From Acidimicrobiia bacterium (lineage in GTDB: Bacteria; Actinomycetota; Acidimicrobiia; Acidimicrobiales; Poriferisodalaceae), in assembly GCA_026983855.1 (NCBI GenBank), contig JALSTE010000509.1:1-10356 (forward strand): a stretch of 10,356 nt of DNA. The letters run 5' to 3'. Each line of letters opens with the position of its first letter. The stretch's first letter is position 1. The notes beneath the pieces were generated by a model. That model saw nothing but the letters and a program-made list of their open reading frames with translations, was not told where the DNA came from and ran no database searches. Both the position numbers and the translations under genes were made by a program. This document shows positions 4,588-10,356 of the stretch, one piece after another.

Positions 4588-7042
4588 TCAACCGGAGAAG
4601 CGAAGCGACGACGGGGTGAACATCACCATCGACGGGAGGCAGTTCACCGCCCGCAAGGGCGAACTGCTGATCGCCGCGGCCGAGCGGGCCGGAACCTACA
4701 TTCCGCACTTCTGCTACCACTCCCGGATGTCACCGGTGGGTATGTGCCGTATGTGCCTGGTGGAGGTCGACAGCGGAAGGGGTCCGGGTCTCCAGCCGTC
4801 CTGCATGGTTCCGGTGTCCGAGGGCATGGTCGTGGACACCGAGAGTGAGACCACCAAGAGGGCCCAGGAGGGGATCCTCGAACTGTTGCTGATCAATCAC
4901 CCCCTGGACTGTCCGGTGTGCGACAAGGGTGGGGAGTGCCCCCTGCAGGACCAGGCGGTGGCCTACGGACCCGGCGAGTCCCGGTTCGTGGAGGAGAAGA
5001 GGCACTACGAGAAGCCGATTCCGGTCAGCGACCTGGTGAATCTGGACCGCGAGCGCTGCATCCTGTGTGACCGCTGCACCCGTTTCGCCCGGGAGGTGGC
5101 CGGTGACCCCCTCATCTCGTTCACCGAGAGGGGTAACCGCACCCAGGTGCAGACCTTCCCCGACGATCCCTTCAGCTCCTACTTCTCGGGCAACACCGTG
5201 CAGATCTGCCCGGTGGGGGCCCTGACCGCATCCCCCTACCGGTTTCGGGCCCGTCCCTGGGACCTCGATCAGGTCGAGTCGACCTGCACCACCTGCGCGG
5301 TCGGTTGCCGCACGGCCGTACAGTCCTCCGGAGACCAGATCGTGAGGAGACTCGGGGTGGACATAGACCCCGTGAACCACGGTTGGCTCTGCGACCGGGG
5401 TCGCTTTGACTACGAATCGGCCCGTTCCCCCGAGCGGGTCACCAGCCCACTCATGAGGGGTGGTGCTGATTCCGAGCCGGTCGAGGCCACCTGGCCGGCG
5501 GCCATGGCCGCCGCCGCGTCGGCCCTCCGGGACGCGATCGAGGCCCACGGCGCCTCCTCGGTGGCGGTGCTGGGCGGGGCCCGCCTCACCAACGAGGACG
5601 CCTACGCCTGGGCGAAGCTGGCCCGTGGCGTGATCGGCACCGACAACGTGGACTGCCAGCTCGCCGACGGCCTGTCGGCGGAGATGTTGCTCACCCTGCC
5701 CCGGGCCACGATCGACGAGACCTGCTCCGCCGACACCATCATCACCCTGGGTGTCGATCCCAAGGAAGAGCTGCCGGTCCTCTATCTCCGCCTGCGTCAC
5801 GCCGTGGTGGAGGACAAGGTGGCCATGGTCGAGTTCTCCCCGGTGGAGACCTCGCTGTCCCCCCACTGTCTCAGTGTCCGCCATCTGCCCGGCGCCCTGG
5901 CGGAATCGGTGGCGGAGTATCTGGCCACCGACGGTGGGTCGGCGGGATCCGGTTCGGTCGTGGTCGTGGTGGGTAGGGGCTCCCTGGCCGGATCCGGGGG
6001 GGACGTGGAGGCGGCCGTGGCCCGCATACGCGAGGCCCTTCCCCACGCCACCTTCCTGCCCGCCCTTCGCCGGGGCAACGTGATGGGGGCCCTGCAGATG
6101 GGTCTCAGCCCCGGCATCCTGCCCGGGGCCCGGGCCCTGTCGTCGCTCGACCCGCCGGGTGGGGACCCATCCGGTTCCGATCCGACGACCCCGATCGAAC
6201 CCGGCCTGGACGCCGCCGGCATCCTGAACGCGGCCGCCGCCGGACGGATAGCCGTGTTGATTCTGCTGGGGGCCGATCCCCTGGCCGACGTACCCGATCG
6301 GGACCTGGCCGAACGGGCCCTGGCCGGGTCGGGGACCGTGGTGGCCATCGACACCCATCTGACCGCCTCGGCCCGCCGGGCCCACATTGTTCTCCCGGCC
6401 GCCGGGCCCGGGGAGAAGTCGGGTACCACCACCAATCTCGAGGGACGTGTCAGCCGCCTCGGGCCCAAGGTGACCCCACCGGGGACGGCCCGGCCCGACT
6501 GGATGATCGCGGCGGAGCTGGCCGACCGTCTGGGAACGGATCTCGGGTTCGCCGACAGCCGCCAGATATGGGCGGAGATATCGGCCGAGGTCCCGATGTT
6601 CTCCGACTGTCCGGTCGATCGCATCGAGTCCCCCGAGGCCCAGGACGGGATTCTGTGTGTTCCCGGTGACGAGGGCGGACTTCAGTGGGATCCGCCCGCC
6701 GACGTGGCCTCTCCGCCCGTCGACGCCTACGCCCTGCGTCTGGTGTCCTCCCGGCGGTTGTACGACCGGGCCACCATGACCGCCAACTCACCCTCCCTGG
6801 CCGGACTGGCCGATGAGTCACGGGTCCGGCTGAACCCCCGGGAACTCGACCGGTTGGGGATCGTCGAGGGCGATCGACTGGCCCTCGTGTCACCCCGGAA
6901 GCGGATCATCGCCGCCGTGAGCGCCGACGACAGGATTCCCCGTGGGGTCGTGTCCATGGCCTTCAACGCCCCGGGTCCGGCGGCCTCCGAACTGATCGAA
7001 CTGGGTGCGCTGGTCACCGAGGTGAGGGTGGAGACACTGTGA
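4580..7042 (+). CDS. nuoG: NADH-quinone oxidoreductase subunit G (NuoG, clusters N1b, N4, N5 and N7)
   Basis: NuoG is the 75-kDa-type N-module subunit that wires NuoF to NuoI. From GTG 4580 it is 820 aa. The N-terminal ferredoxin-like domain has the N1b ligands Cys45-x10-Cys56-x2-Cys59-x15-Cys75. Cluster N5 uses His107-x3-Cys111-x2-Cys114-x5-Cys120. Cluster N4 uses Cys160, Cys163, Cys166 and Cys210. Cys236-x2-Cys239-x3-Cys243 and Cys271 provide the optional off-pathway cluster N7. A molybdopterin-oxidoreductase-like domain follows (about 285-690) with no sign that it binds molybdenum. It includes a Pro/Gly/Asp-rich linker near 530-550 and the block AAGPGEKSGTTTNLEGRV. The last 100 residues resemble the dinucleotide-binding C-terminal domain. 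The start overlaps nuoF by 8 nt. The stop is followed by 33 nt and then nuoH in the same reading frame, with no alternative start codon between. Confidence 0.97.
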   Translation: MSDQPEKRSDDGVNITIDGRQFTARKGELLIAAAERAGTYIPHFCYHSRMSPVGMCRMCLVEVDSGRGPGLQPSCMVPVSEGMVVDTESETTKRAQEGILELLLINHPLDCPVCDKGGECPLQDQAVAYGPGESRFVEEKRHYEKPIPVSDLVNLDRERCILCDRCTRFAREVAGDPLISFTERGNRTQVQTFPDDPFSSYFSGNTVQICPVGALTASPYRFRARPWDLDQVESTCTTCAVGCRTAVQSSGDQIVRRLGVDIDPVNHGWLCDRGRFDYESARSPERVTSPLMRGGADSEPVEATWPAAMAAAASALRDAIEAHGASSVAVLGGARLTNEDAYAWAKLARGVIGTDNVDCQLADGLSAEMLLTLPRATIDETCSADTIITLGVDPKEELPVLYLRLRHAVVEDKVAMVEFSPVETSLSPHCLSVRHLPGALAESVAEYLATDGGSAGSGSVVVVVGRGSLAGSGGDVEAAVARIREALPHATFLPALRRGNVMGALQMGLSPGILPGARALSSLDPPGGDPSGSDPTTPIEPGLDAAGILNAAAAGRIAVLILLGADPLADVPDRDLAERALAGSGTVVAIDTHLTASARRAHIVLPAAGPGEKSGTTTNLEGRVSRLGPKVTPPGTARPDWMIAAELADRLGTDLGFADSRQIWAEISAEVPMFSDCPVDRIESPEAQDGILCVPGDEGGLQWDPPADVASPPVDAYALRLVSSRRLYDRATMTANSPSLAGLADESRVRLNPRELDRLGIVEGDRLALVSPRKRIIAAVSADDRIPRGVVSMAFNAPGPAASELIELGALVTEVRVETL

Positions 7043-7086
7043 TGGGCGCCGGGACCGAGGCCGGGAGGAGAGCCGATGCTGGGTGA
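7042..7086 (+). other. 14-codon bridging mini-ORF between nuoG and nuoH
   Basis: ATG 7042 shares one base with the nuoG stop (TGATG) and opens a frame of 14 codons (MGAGTEAGRRADAG) that ends at TGA 7084-7086, 11 nt inside nuoH. It has the same length as the mini-ORF between nuoD and nuoE, but the peptide is unrelated and resembles translated GC-rich spacer. A ribosome terminating here would stop on top of the nuoH start. It is a possible relay and could well be chance. Confidence 0.2.
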
Positions 7087-8296
7087 TCCGCTGTTCCGAA
7101 ACGGGGTCGACTGGGGTGACTTCGCGGTCATGGGGGTGAAGGTCGTGGTGGCCTTCGCCCTCCTGTTGGTCGCCACCATGTTCATGGTGTGGTTCGAACG
7201 CAAGTTCATCGCCGACATGCAGAACCGCATAGGCCCCAATGTCGCCGGCCCCTGGGGGATCCTCCAGACCTTCGCCGACGGGGTGAAGTTCTTCTTCAAG
7301 GAGGATCTCCGCCCGGCCAACGCCGACCCCCTGGTGTTCCGCCTCGCCCCGTACATCTCCGCCGTGACCGCCTTCCTGGCCTTCTCCATCGTCCCGATCG
7401 GCGGTGTGTTCCGTGACGGTGGGGGCGAGACGGGTACCGTGACCCTGTTCGGCAAGGTCACGTACCTTCAGGTGGCCGATCCCCCCATCGGGATCCTGCT
7501 CCTGCTGGCCGTGTCATCCATCGCCGTGTACGGGGTGATGCTGGCGGGCTGGTCCTCGGGATCCAAGTACCCCCTCCTGGGATCGGTCCGGGCGTCGGCC
7601 CAGGCCATCTCCTATGAGGCCGCCCTGGGGATGTCGGTGGTGGCGGTCGTGATGCTGGCGGGTTCGCTGTCCACCCACGACATCACCGCCGGACAGGCCG
7701 GCGGGGTGCGTACGTGGTACGTGCTCTCGGCGGGGATAGTGCCCTTCGTGATCTTCCTCATCGCGGCCACCGCCGAGATGAATCGTCCCCCCTTCGACCT
7801 GGTGGAGGCCGAGCAGGAGCTGGTGGGAGGGTTCCACACCGAGTACTCCTCCATCCGGTTCGCCCTGTTCTTCCTGGCCGAGTTCATGAACGTGGTCACG
7901 ATGTCGGCGATCATGGTGACCCTCTTCTTCGGGGGTCCGGCGGGCCCGGTCCTGTTCGGCATGACCTGGTTCTGGCCCACCGTGTGGTTCTTCGCCAAGG
8001 TGCTGGTGTTCCTGGCCATGTTCATCTGGTTCCGGGCCACCCTGCCCCGCCTCCGTTACGACCAGCTCATGAACCTGGGCTGGAAGGTGCTGATCCCCCT
8101 GGCCCTGGGATGGCTCCTGGTGCGGGCCACGATCCTGCAGGTGGACGAGGGCACCATCGATCCGGTGATCGCCATCATCGTCGGAATCCTGGCGGCGGGG
8201 GCCTGTTTCCTGCTGTTCACCGCCGCCCTCGGGGCCGGTGACCGGGCCTATGAGCGTGATCAGGCCCTCCAAGAGGAGAGGGAGAGGTCCCGCTGA
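7076..8296 (+). CDS. nuoH: NADH-quinone oxidoreductase subunit H (NuoH, membrane subunit at the quinone site)
   Basis: NuoH is the membrane subunit that docks the Q-module, forms the quinone entry channel, and links it to the proton-pumping arm. It is 406 aa with about eight predicted helices, near residues 16-40, 92-112, 138-158, 182-200, 218-236, 262-286, 302-322 and 335-380 (the last may be two). Signatures are FIADMQNRIGPNVAGPWGILQ (44-64), DGVKFFFKED (68-77), SKYPLLGSVRASAQAISYE (163-181) and the acidic cytoplasmic loop AEMNRPPFDLVEAEQELVGGF (233-253), which shapes the quinone cavity. The C-terminus is charged. The ATG at 7076 is preceded by GGGAGGAG (7063-7070) at 5-nt spacing, and no ATG, GTG or TTG lies in frame between it and the nuoG stop. 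The stop overlaps the nuoI ATG by one base (TGATG). Confidence 0.98.
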   Translation: MLGDPLFRNGVDWGDFAVMGVKVVVAFALLLVATMFMVWFERKFIADMQNRIGPNVAGPWGILQTFADGVKFFFKEDLRPANADPLVFRLAPYISAVTAFLAFSIVPIGGVFRDGGGETGTVTLFGKVTYLQVADPPIGILLLLAVSSIAVYGVMLAGWSSGSKYPLLGSVRASAQAISYEAALGMSVVAVVMLAGSLSTHDITAGQAGGVRTWYVLSAGIVPFVIFLIAATAEMNRPPFDLVEAEQELVGGFHTEYSSIRFALFFLAEFMNVVTMSAIMVTLFFGGPAGPVLFGMTWFWPTVWFFAKVLVFLAMFIWFRATLPRLRYDQLMNLGWKVLIPLALGWLLVRATILQVDEGTIDPVIAIIVGILAAGACFLLFTAALGAGDRAYERDQALQEERERSR

Positions 8297-8931
8297 TGGG
8301 CTACCTGAATGGCTTCAAGGTCACCTTCGCCCGCCTCTTCGAGGACCGGGTCACCACTGAGTTCCCGGCCGAGAAGAGGCCCAAACCGGTTCGGTTCCAC
8401 GGTCGCCACGTGCTCAACCGTCATGAGGACGGCATGGAGAAGTGCATCGGCTGCGAGTTGTGCGCCGGTGTGTGTCCCGCCAAGTGCATTCACGTGCGGG
8501 GAGCCGACAATCCCCTCGCCGATCCGGTGTCCCCGGGGGAGAGGTACGGCTTCGTATACGAGATCAACTACCTGAGGTGCATCCACTGCGACCTCTGCGT
8601 CGAGGCCTGCCCCACCGAGGCCATCACCGAGTCCAAGATCCTGGAGTTCTCCTTCACTAATCGGGATGACGCCATTTACACCAAGGATGAACTGGTCGTG
8701 GATGACGAGGGTCGTCCCCGGCACCAGCCGTGGGAACTGTGGATGGAGGGCGAGGACGAGCACCTCTCGGGCTGGATGAGGGCCACCGCCCCTTCCGGGG
8801 CGGCCGCGTTCGAGGGGCGGGTCGGCTGGTCCGGTGATCTCGGACACGGTGTGCGCTCCCCCGAGAGGGGCCAGACGGGATCCGAGGAGCTCGACGGCGA
8901 CGTCGAGAACGAGCCGGAGGCCGGCCGGTGA
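8296..8931 (+). CDS. nuoI: NADH-quinone oxidoreductase subunit I (NuoI, clusters N6a and N6b)
   Basis: NuoI is the 8Fe-ferredoxin-type subunit that connects NuoG to cluster N2 in NuoB. Two complete 4Fe-4S motifs are present: Cys50-x2-Cys53-x2-Cys56-x3-Cys60-Pro, and Cys95-x2-Cys98-x2-Cys101-x3-Cys105-Pro. As usual in 2[4Fe-4S] proteins, the last Cys of each motif would ligate the other cluster. The N-terminal helix (MGYLNGFKVTFARLF) is the amphipathic segment that lies along the membrane in this family. Residues after about 160 form an acidic, Gly-rich tail without motifs. The length of 211 aa fits actinobacterial NuoI. GGAGAGG at 8281-8287 is the ribosome binding site. The ATG shares one base with the nuoH stop, and the end overlaps nuoJ as GTGA (8928-8931). 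Confidence 0.97.
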   Translation: MGYLNGFKVTFARLFEDRVTTEFPAEKRPKPVRFHGRHVLNRHEDGMEKCIGCELCAGVCPAKCIHVRGADNPLADPVSPGERYGFVYEINYLRCIHCDLCVEACPTEAITESKILEFSFTNRDDAIYTKDELVVDDEGRPRHQPWELWMEGEDEHLSGWMRATAPSGAAAFEGRVGWSGDLGHGVRSPERGQTGSEELDGDVENEPEAGR

Positions 8932-9500
8932 TCGACCTGGCCGTCTTCGCGGTAGCCGCCCTCGTGTGCCTGACCGGTGCCCTGGGCGTGATCCTGGCCC
9001 GCAACCCGGTGCATTCGGCCCTGATGCTGGTCATGACCCTGTTCGGGATAGCGGTCCTCTTCGTACAGCAGGAGGCCCACTTCCTGGCGGCGGTGCAGGT
9101 GATCGTCTATGCCGGGGCCATCGTGGTGCTGTTCCTGTTCGTGATCATGCTGTTGGGGGTCGACAGCCACAAGAGCCTCAGCCTGGGGTCCCTGCGCAGT
9201 CAGGTGATCGCCGCCACCGTCTTCGGCGTTGGCTCCCTGGCCCTGCTCGGAACCCTGATCGTCGCCGTCGATCAGCCCGTCACCGGTGAATCCCCAGGAG
9301 GGCCCCTCGTGGCGGGAACACCCGACATAACCTCTCTGGCCCGCTCGCTGTTCAGTGACTACGTGTACGCATTCGAGCTGACCTCGGTCCTGCTGGTGAT
9401 CGCCGTGATAGGAGCGGTCGTTCTGGCCCGCCGCTCGGCCTGGGAGGAACTCCCCGCCGCGGAGCCCGATCCCTCTGATTCAACGGGGGAGGAGAGCTGA
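8928..9500 (+). CDS. nuoJ: NADH-quinone oxidoreductase subunit J (NuoJ)
   Basis: NuoJ is a five-helix membrane subunit between NuoH and the antiporter-like subunits; its third helix is involved in coupling quinone chemistry to proton pumping. Helices are predicted near residues 2-22, 28-47, 52-77, 92-114 and 149-168. The family signature lies in helix 3, around Tyr61 in QVIVYAGAIVVLFLFVIMLLG. ILARNPVHSALML at 22-34 is also typical. The C-terminal 20 residues are acidic and soluble. Translation starts at GTG 8928, which overlaps the nuoI stop as GTGA. GGAGG at 8916-8920 lies 7 nt upstream, and the protein begins directly with helix 1, so no earlier start is needed. At 190 aa the length is normal. 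The stop overlaps nuoK by one base. Confidence 0.96.
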   Translation: MIDLAVFAVAALVCLTGALGVILARNPVHSALMLVMTLFGIAVLFVQQEAHFLAAVQVIVYAGAIVVLFLFVIMLLGVDSHKSLSLGSLRSQVIAATVFGVGSLALLGTLIVAVDQPVTGESPGGPLVAGTPDITSLARSLFSDYVYAFELTSVLLVIAVIGAVVLARRSAWEELPAAEPDPSDSTGEES

Positions 9501-9805
9501 TGGACGTGACCACCGGTTGGTACCTGGTCCTGGGCGCCCTGCTGTTCATCATCGGCGGGGTCGGCCTGCTGATCCGTCGGAACCCGTTGGTGATGCTCAT
9601 GTGCGTGGAGTTGATGCTCAACGGTGTGAACCTCACGTTCGTGGCCTTCTCCCGTCGGCTGGGCGACATCGCCGGTCAGACGGTCGTGTTCTTCGTTCTG
9701 GTCGTCGCCGCCGCCGAGGTGGTGGTGGGCCTGGGCCTGATCGTTTCCATCATGAGGCGCCGTCCGGACGTGACCGCCGACGACCTGAATCTGCTGAAGG
9801 GATAG
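9500..9805 (+). CDS. nuoK: NADH-quinone oxidoreductase subunit K (NuoK)
   Basis: NuoK is a three-helix, MrpC-like membrane subunit of the proton-pumping arm. Helices are predicted near residues 6-25, 29-50 and 60-86. The two membrane-buried glutamates required for pumping are Glu37 (MCVELMLNGVNL) and Glu73 (VVAAAEVVVGL), equivalent to Glu36 and Glu72 in E. coli. The length, 101 aa, is standard. ATG 9500 shares one base with the nuoJ stop (TGATG), and GGGAGGAG at 9487-9494 gives a strong ribosome binding site at 5-nt spacing. The gene ends in TAG, whereas the other complete genes here end in TGA. It is followed by the longest spacer in the window, 67 nt. Confidence 0.97.
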   Translation: MDVTTGWYLVLGALLFIIGGVGLLIRRNPLVMLMCVELMLNGVNLTFVAFSRRLGDIAGQTVVFFVLVVAAAEVVVGLGLIVSIMRRRPDVTADDLNLLKG

Positions 9806-9811
9806 TGGGAG

Positions 9812-9880
9812 ATGTCCGTGTGGCGCACGTCCACCCGCTCCGGTCCGCGAATCGGCAAGAGGGGACCGGCCGATGCTTGA
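9812..9880 (+). other. 22-codon mini-ORF in the nuoK/nuoL spacer
   Basis: ATG 9812 opens a frame of 22 codons (MSVWRTSTRSGPRIGKRGPA plus DA) ending at TGA 9878-9880, which overlaps the first 8 nt of nuoL. AAGGGA at 9797-9802 could serve as a distant ribosome binding site. The peptide is strongly basic and shows no family resemblance. Its reading frame crosses the inverted repeat before nuoL, so translating it would melt that hairpin. Existence as an expressed peptide is unproven. Confidence 0.2.
9840..9869 (+). promoter_or_regulatory. Inverted repeat around the nuoL ribosome binding site
   Basis: CCGGTCC at 9840-9846 is a perfect reverse complement of GGACCGG at 9863-9869, leaving a 16-nt loop. 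The loop and the start of the 3' arm contain AAGAGGGG (9857-9864), the ribosome binding site for ATG 9873. A hairpin here would partly mask the site and put a stem 3 nt before the start codon. There is no U-tract, so it is not an intrinsic terminator. A 7-bp repeat in a GC-rich spacer can arise by chance. Confidence 0.35.
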
Positions 9881-10356
9881 TCTGATCTGGCTGGTGCCCG
9901 CGCTGCCCCTCGCCGGTTTCCTGATCCTGGTCGCCTTCGGGTCCCGCCTGGGAGAGCCCCGGGCCGGGTGGGTGGCCACCGCCTTCACCTCGGCCTCTTT
10001 TCTGGTGACCGTGGCGGTGTACCTGTCGCTGTTGGGACGCGACGCCGAGAACCGGGTGTTCCAGAAGGTACTTTTCGAGTGGTTGCCCGCCGGTCACCTC
10101 CGGGTCGAGGCCGGATTCCTGGTGGATCCCCTGGCCCTGACCATGGCCCTGTTCGTCACCTTCGTGTCCAGTCTGATCCACCTGTACTCGGTCGGATACA
10201 TGCACGGGGACCCGAAGTTCTCCAAGTTCTTCGTGTACCTGAATCTCTTTGTGTTCTCCATGCTCATGCTGGTTCTGGGCAACAACCTGGTGCTCACCTT
10301 CCTCGGCTGGGAGGGGGTGGGGGCCTGTTCGTATCTATTGATCTCCTTCTGGCACA
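9873..10356 (+). CDS. nuoL: NADH-quinone oxidoreductase subunit L, N-terminal fragment (3' end outside window)
   Basis: NuoL is the distal antiporter-like (Mrp-type) proton-pumping subunit of the membrane arm. The window holds 161 codons of a protein that normally exceeds 600 aa; the frame is open to the edge. The start MLDLIWLVPALPLAGFLIL is a typical first helix. VDPLALTM (84-91), SSLIHLYSVGYMHGDPKFSKFFVYLNLFVFSM (99-130) and LTFLGWEGVGACSYLLISFW (141-160) are family signatures. Glu147 in GWEGVG corresponds to the functionally essential Glu144 of E. coli NuoL. ATG 9873 has AGAGGGG (9858-9864) 8 nt upstream. It follows nuoK after 67 nt, as expected for the nuoA-N order; nuoM and nuoN should lie beyond the window. 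Confidence 0.97.
   Translation, partial: MLDLIWLVPALPLAGFLILVAFGSRLGEPRAGWVATAFTSASFLVTVAVYLSLLGRDAENRVFQKVLFEWLPAGHLRVEAGFLVDPLALTMALFVTFVSSLIHLYSVGYMHGDPKFSKFFVYLNLFVFSMLMLVLGNNLVLTFLGWEGVGACSYLLISFWH

Noticed and set aside
4730..6385. Long minus-strand open frame (551 codons) opposite nuoG
   Set aside because: It lies wholly antisense to a NuoG with intact Fe-S motifs. Its translation is Gly/His/Arg-rich with no family resemblance, as expected when GC-rich codons leave the opposite strand free of stops.
2516..7042. NuoE-F-G as an NAD-dependent formate dehydrogenase or a bifurcating hydrogenase module
   Set aside because: They sit inside an intact nuo operon between nuoD and nuoH. NuoG shows the N1b/N4/N5/N7 arrangement of complex I, with no visible catalytic Cys or Sec motif for formate oxidation and no H-cluster.
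7040..7078. NuoG-NuoH fusion by read-through, since both genes are in the same frame across one TGA
   Set aside because: nuoH has its own strong ribosome binding site and ATG. Fusing a soluble NuoG C-terminus to the first NuoH helix is not known, and the other complete genes except nuoK also end in TGA, so recoding is unlikely.
1..10356. Mobile elements, CRISPR arrays, tRNA or rRNA genes, internal terminators or a novel accessory system
   Set aside because: Nearly every base is within a conserved nuo gene; the largest spacer is 67 nt, and no direct repeats, RNA folds or foreign genes were visible.

Overview
The window is one continuous stretch of a type I NADH:quinone oxidoreductase (respiratory complex I) operon, entirely on the + strand. 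It starts in the last codons of nuoA, runs through complete nuoB, C, D, E, F, G, H, I, J and K, and stops inside nuoL. The order is the standard bacterial nuoA-N order, with nuoC and nuoD as separate genes. High GC, frequent GTG starts, a NuoB closely resembling the mycobacterial protein as I remember it, and a NuoE with a long Pro/Gly-rich tail suggest a high-GC actinobacterium. An acidimicrobiia-like lineage is my best guess, but it rests on remembered family resemblance only.

Layout: 1-87 nuoA 3' end; 84-2478 nuoB, nuoC and nuoD (Q-module, joined by 4-nt ATGA overlaps); 2516-7042 nuoE, nuoF and nuoG (N-module, NADH oxidation); 7076-8296 nuoH (membrane subunit at the quinone site); 8296-8931 nuoI (Q-module ferredoxin-like arm); 8928-10356 nuoJ, nuoK and partial nuoL (proton-pumping membrane arm). 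Ligand residues are visible for nine Fe-S clusters: N1a (NuoE), N3 (NuoF), N1b, N4, N5 and the optional N7 (NuoG), N6a and N6b (NuoI), and N2 (NuoB). Electrons would pass from NADH to FMN on NuoF, along this chain to N2, and on to quinone at the NuoB/NuoD/NuoH interface, driving proton translocation by NuoH and NuoJ-N.

Packing is very tight. Eight of the eleven gene junctions overlap by 1-8 nt. The other three (nuoD/E 37 nt, nuoG/H 33 nt, nuoK/L 67 nt) each contain a short open frame that begins at or just after the upstream stop and ends inside the next gene's start. The nuoK/L spacer also holds a 7-bp inverted repeat around the nuoL ribosome binding site. No internal promoter, terminator, RNA gene, mobile element or CRISPR array was seen, and no gap reaches 300 bases.

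I did not find an undescribed multi-gene system; this is a housekeeping operon. The points worth a second look are the bridging mini-ORFs with recurring CCGATG(A) start signals, the nuoL hairpin, a displaced or insert-containing N3 ligand region in NuoF, and a Gly in place of the usual Arg in the NuoB N2 motif.
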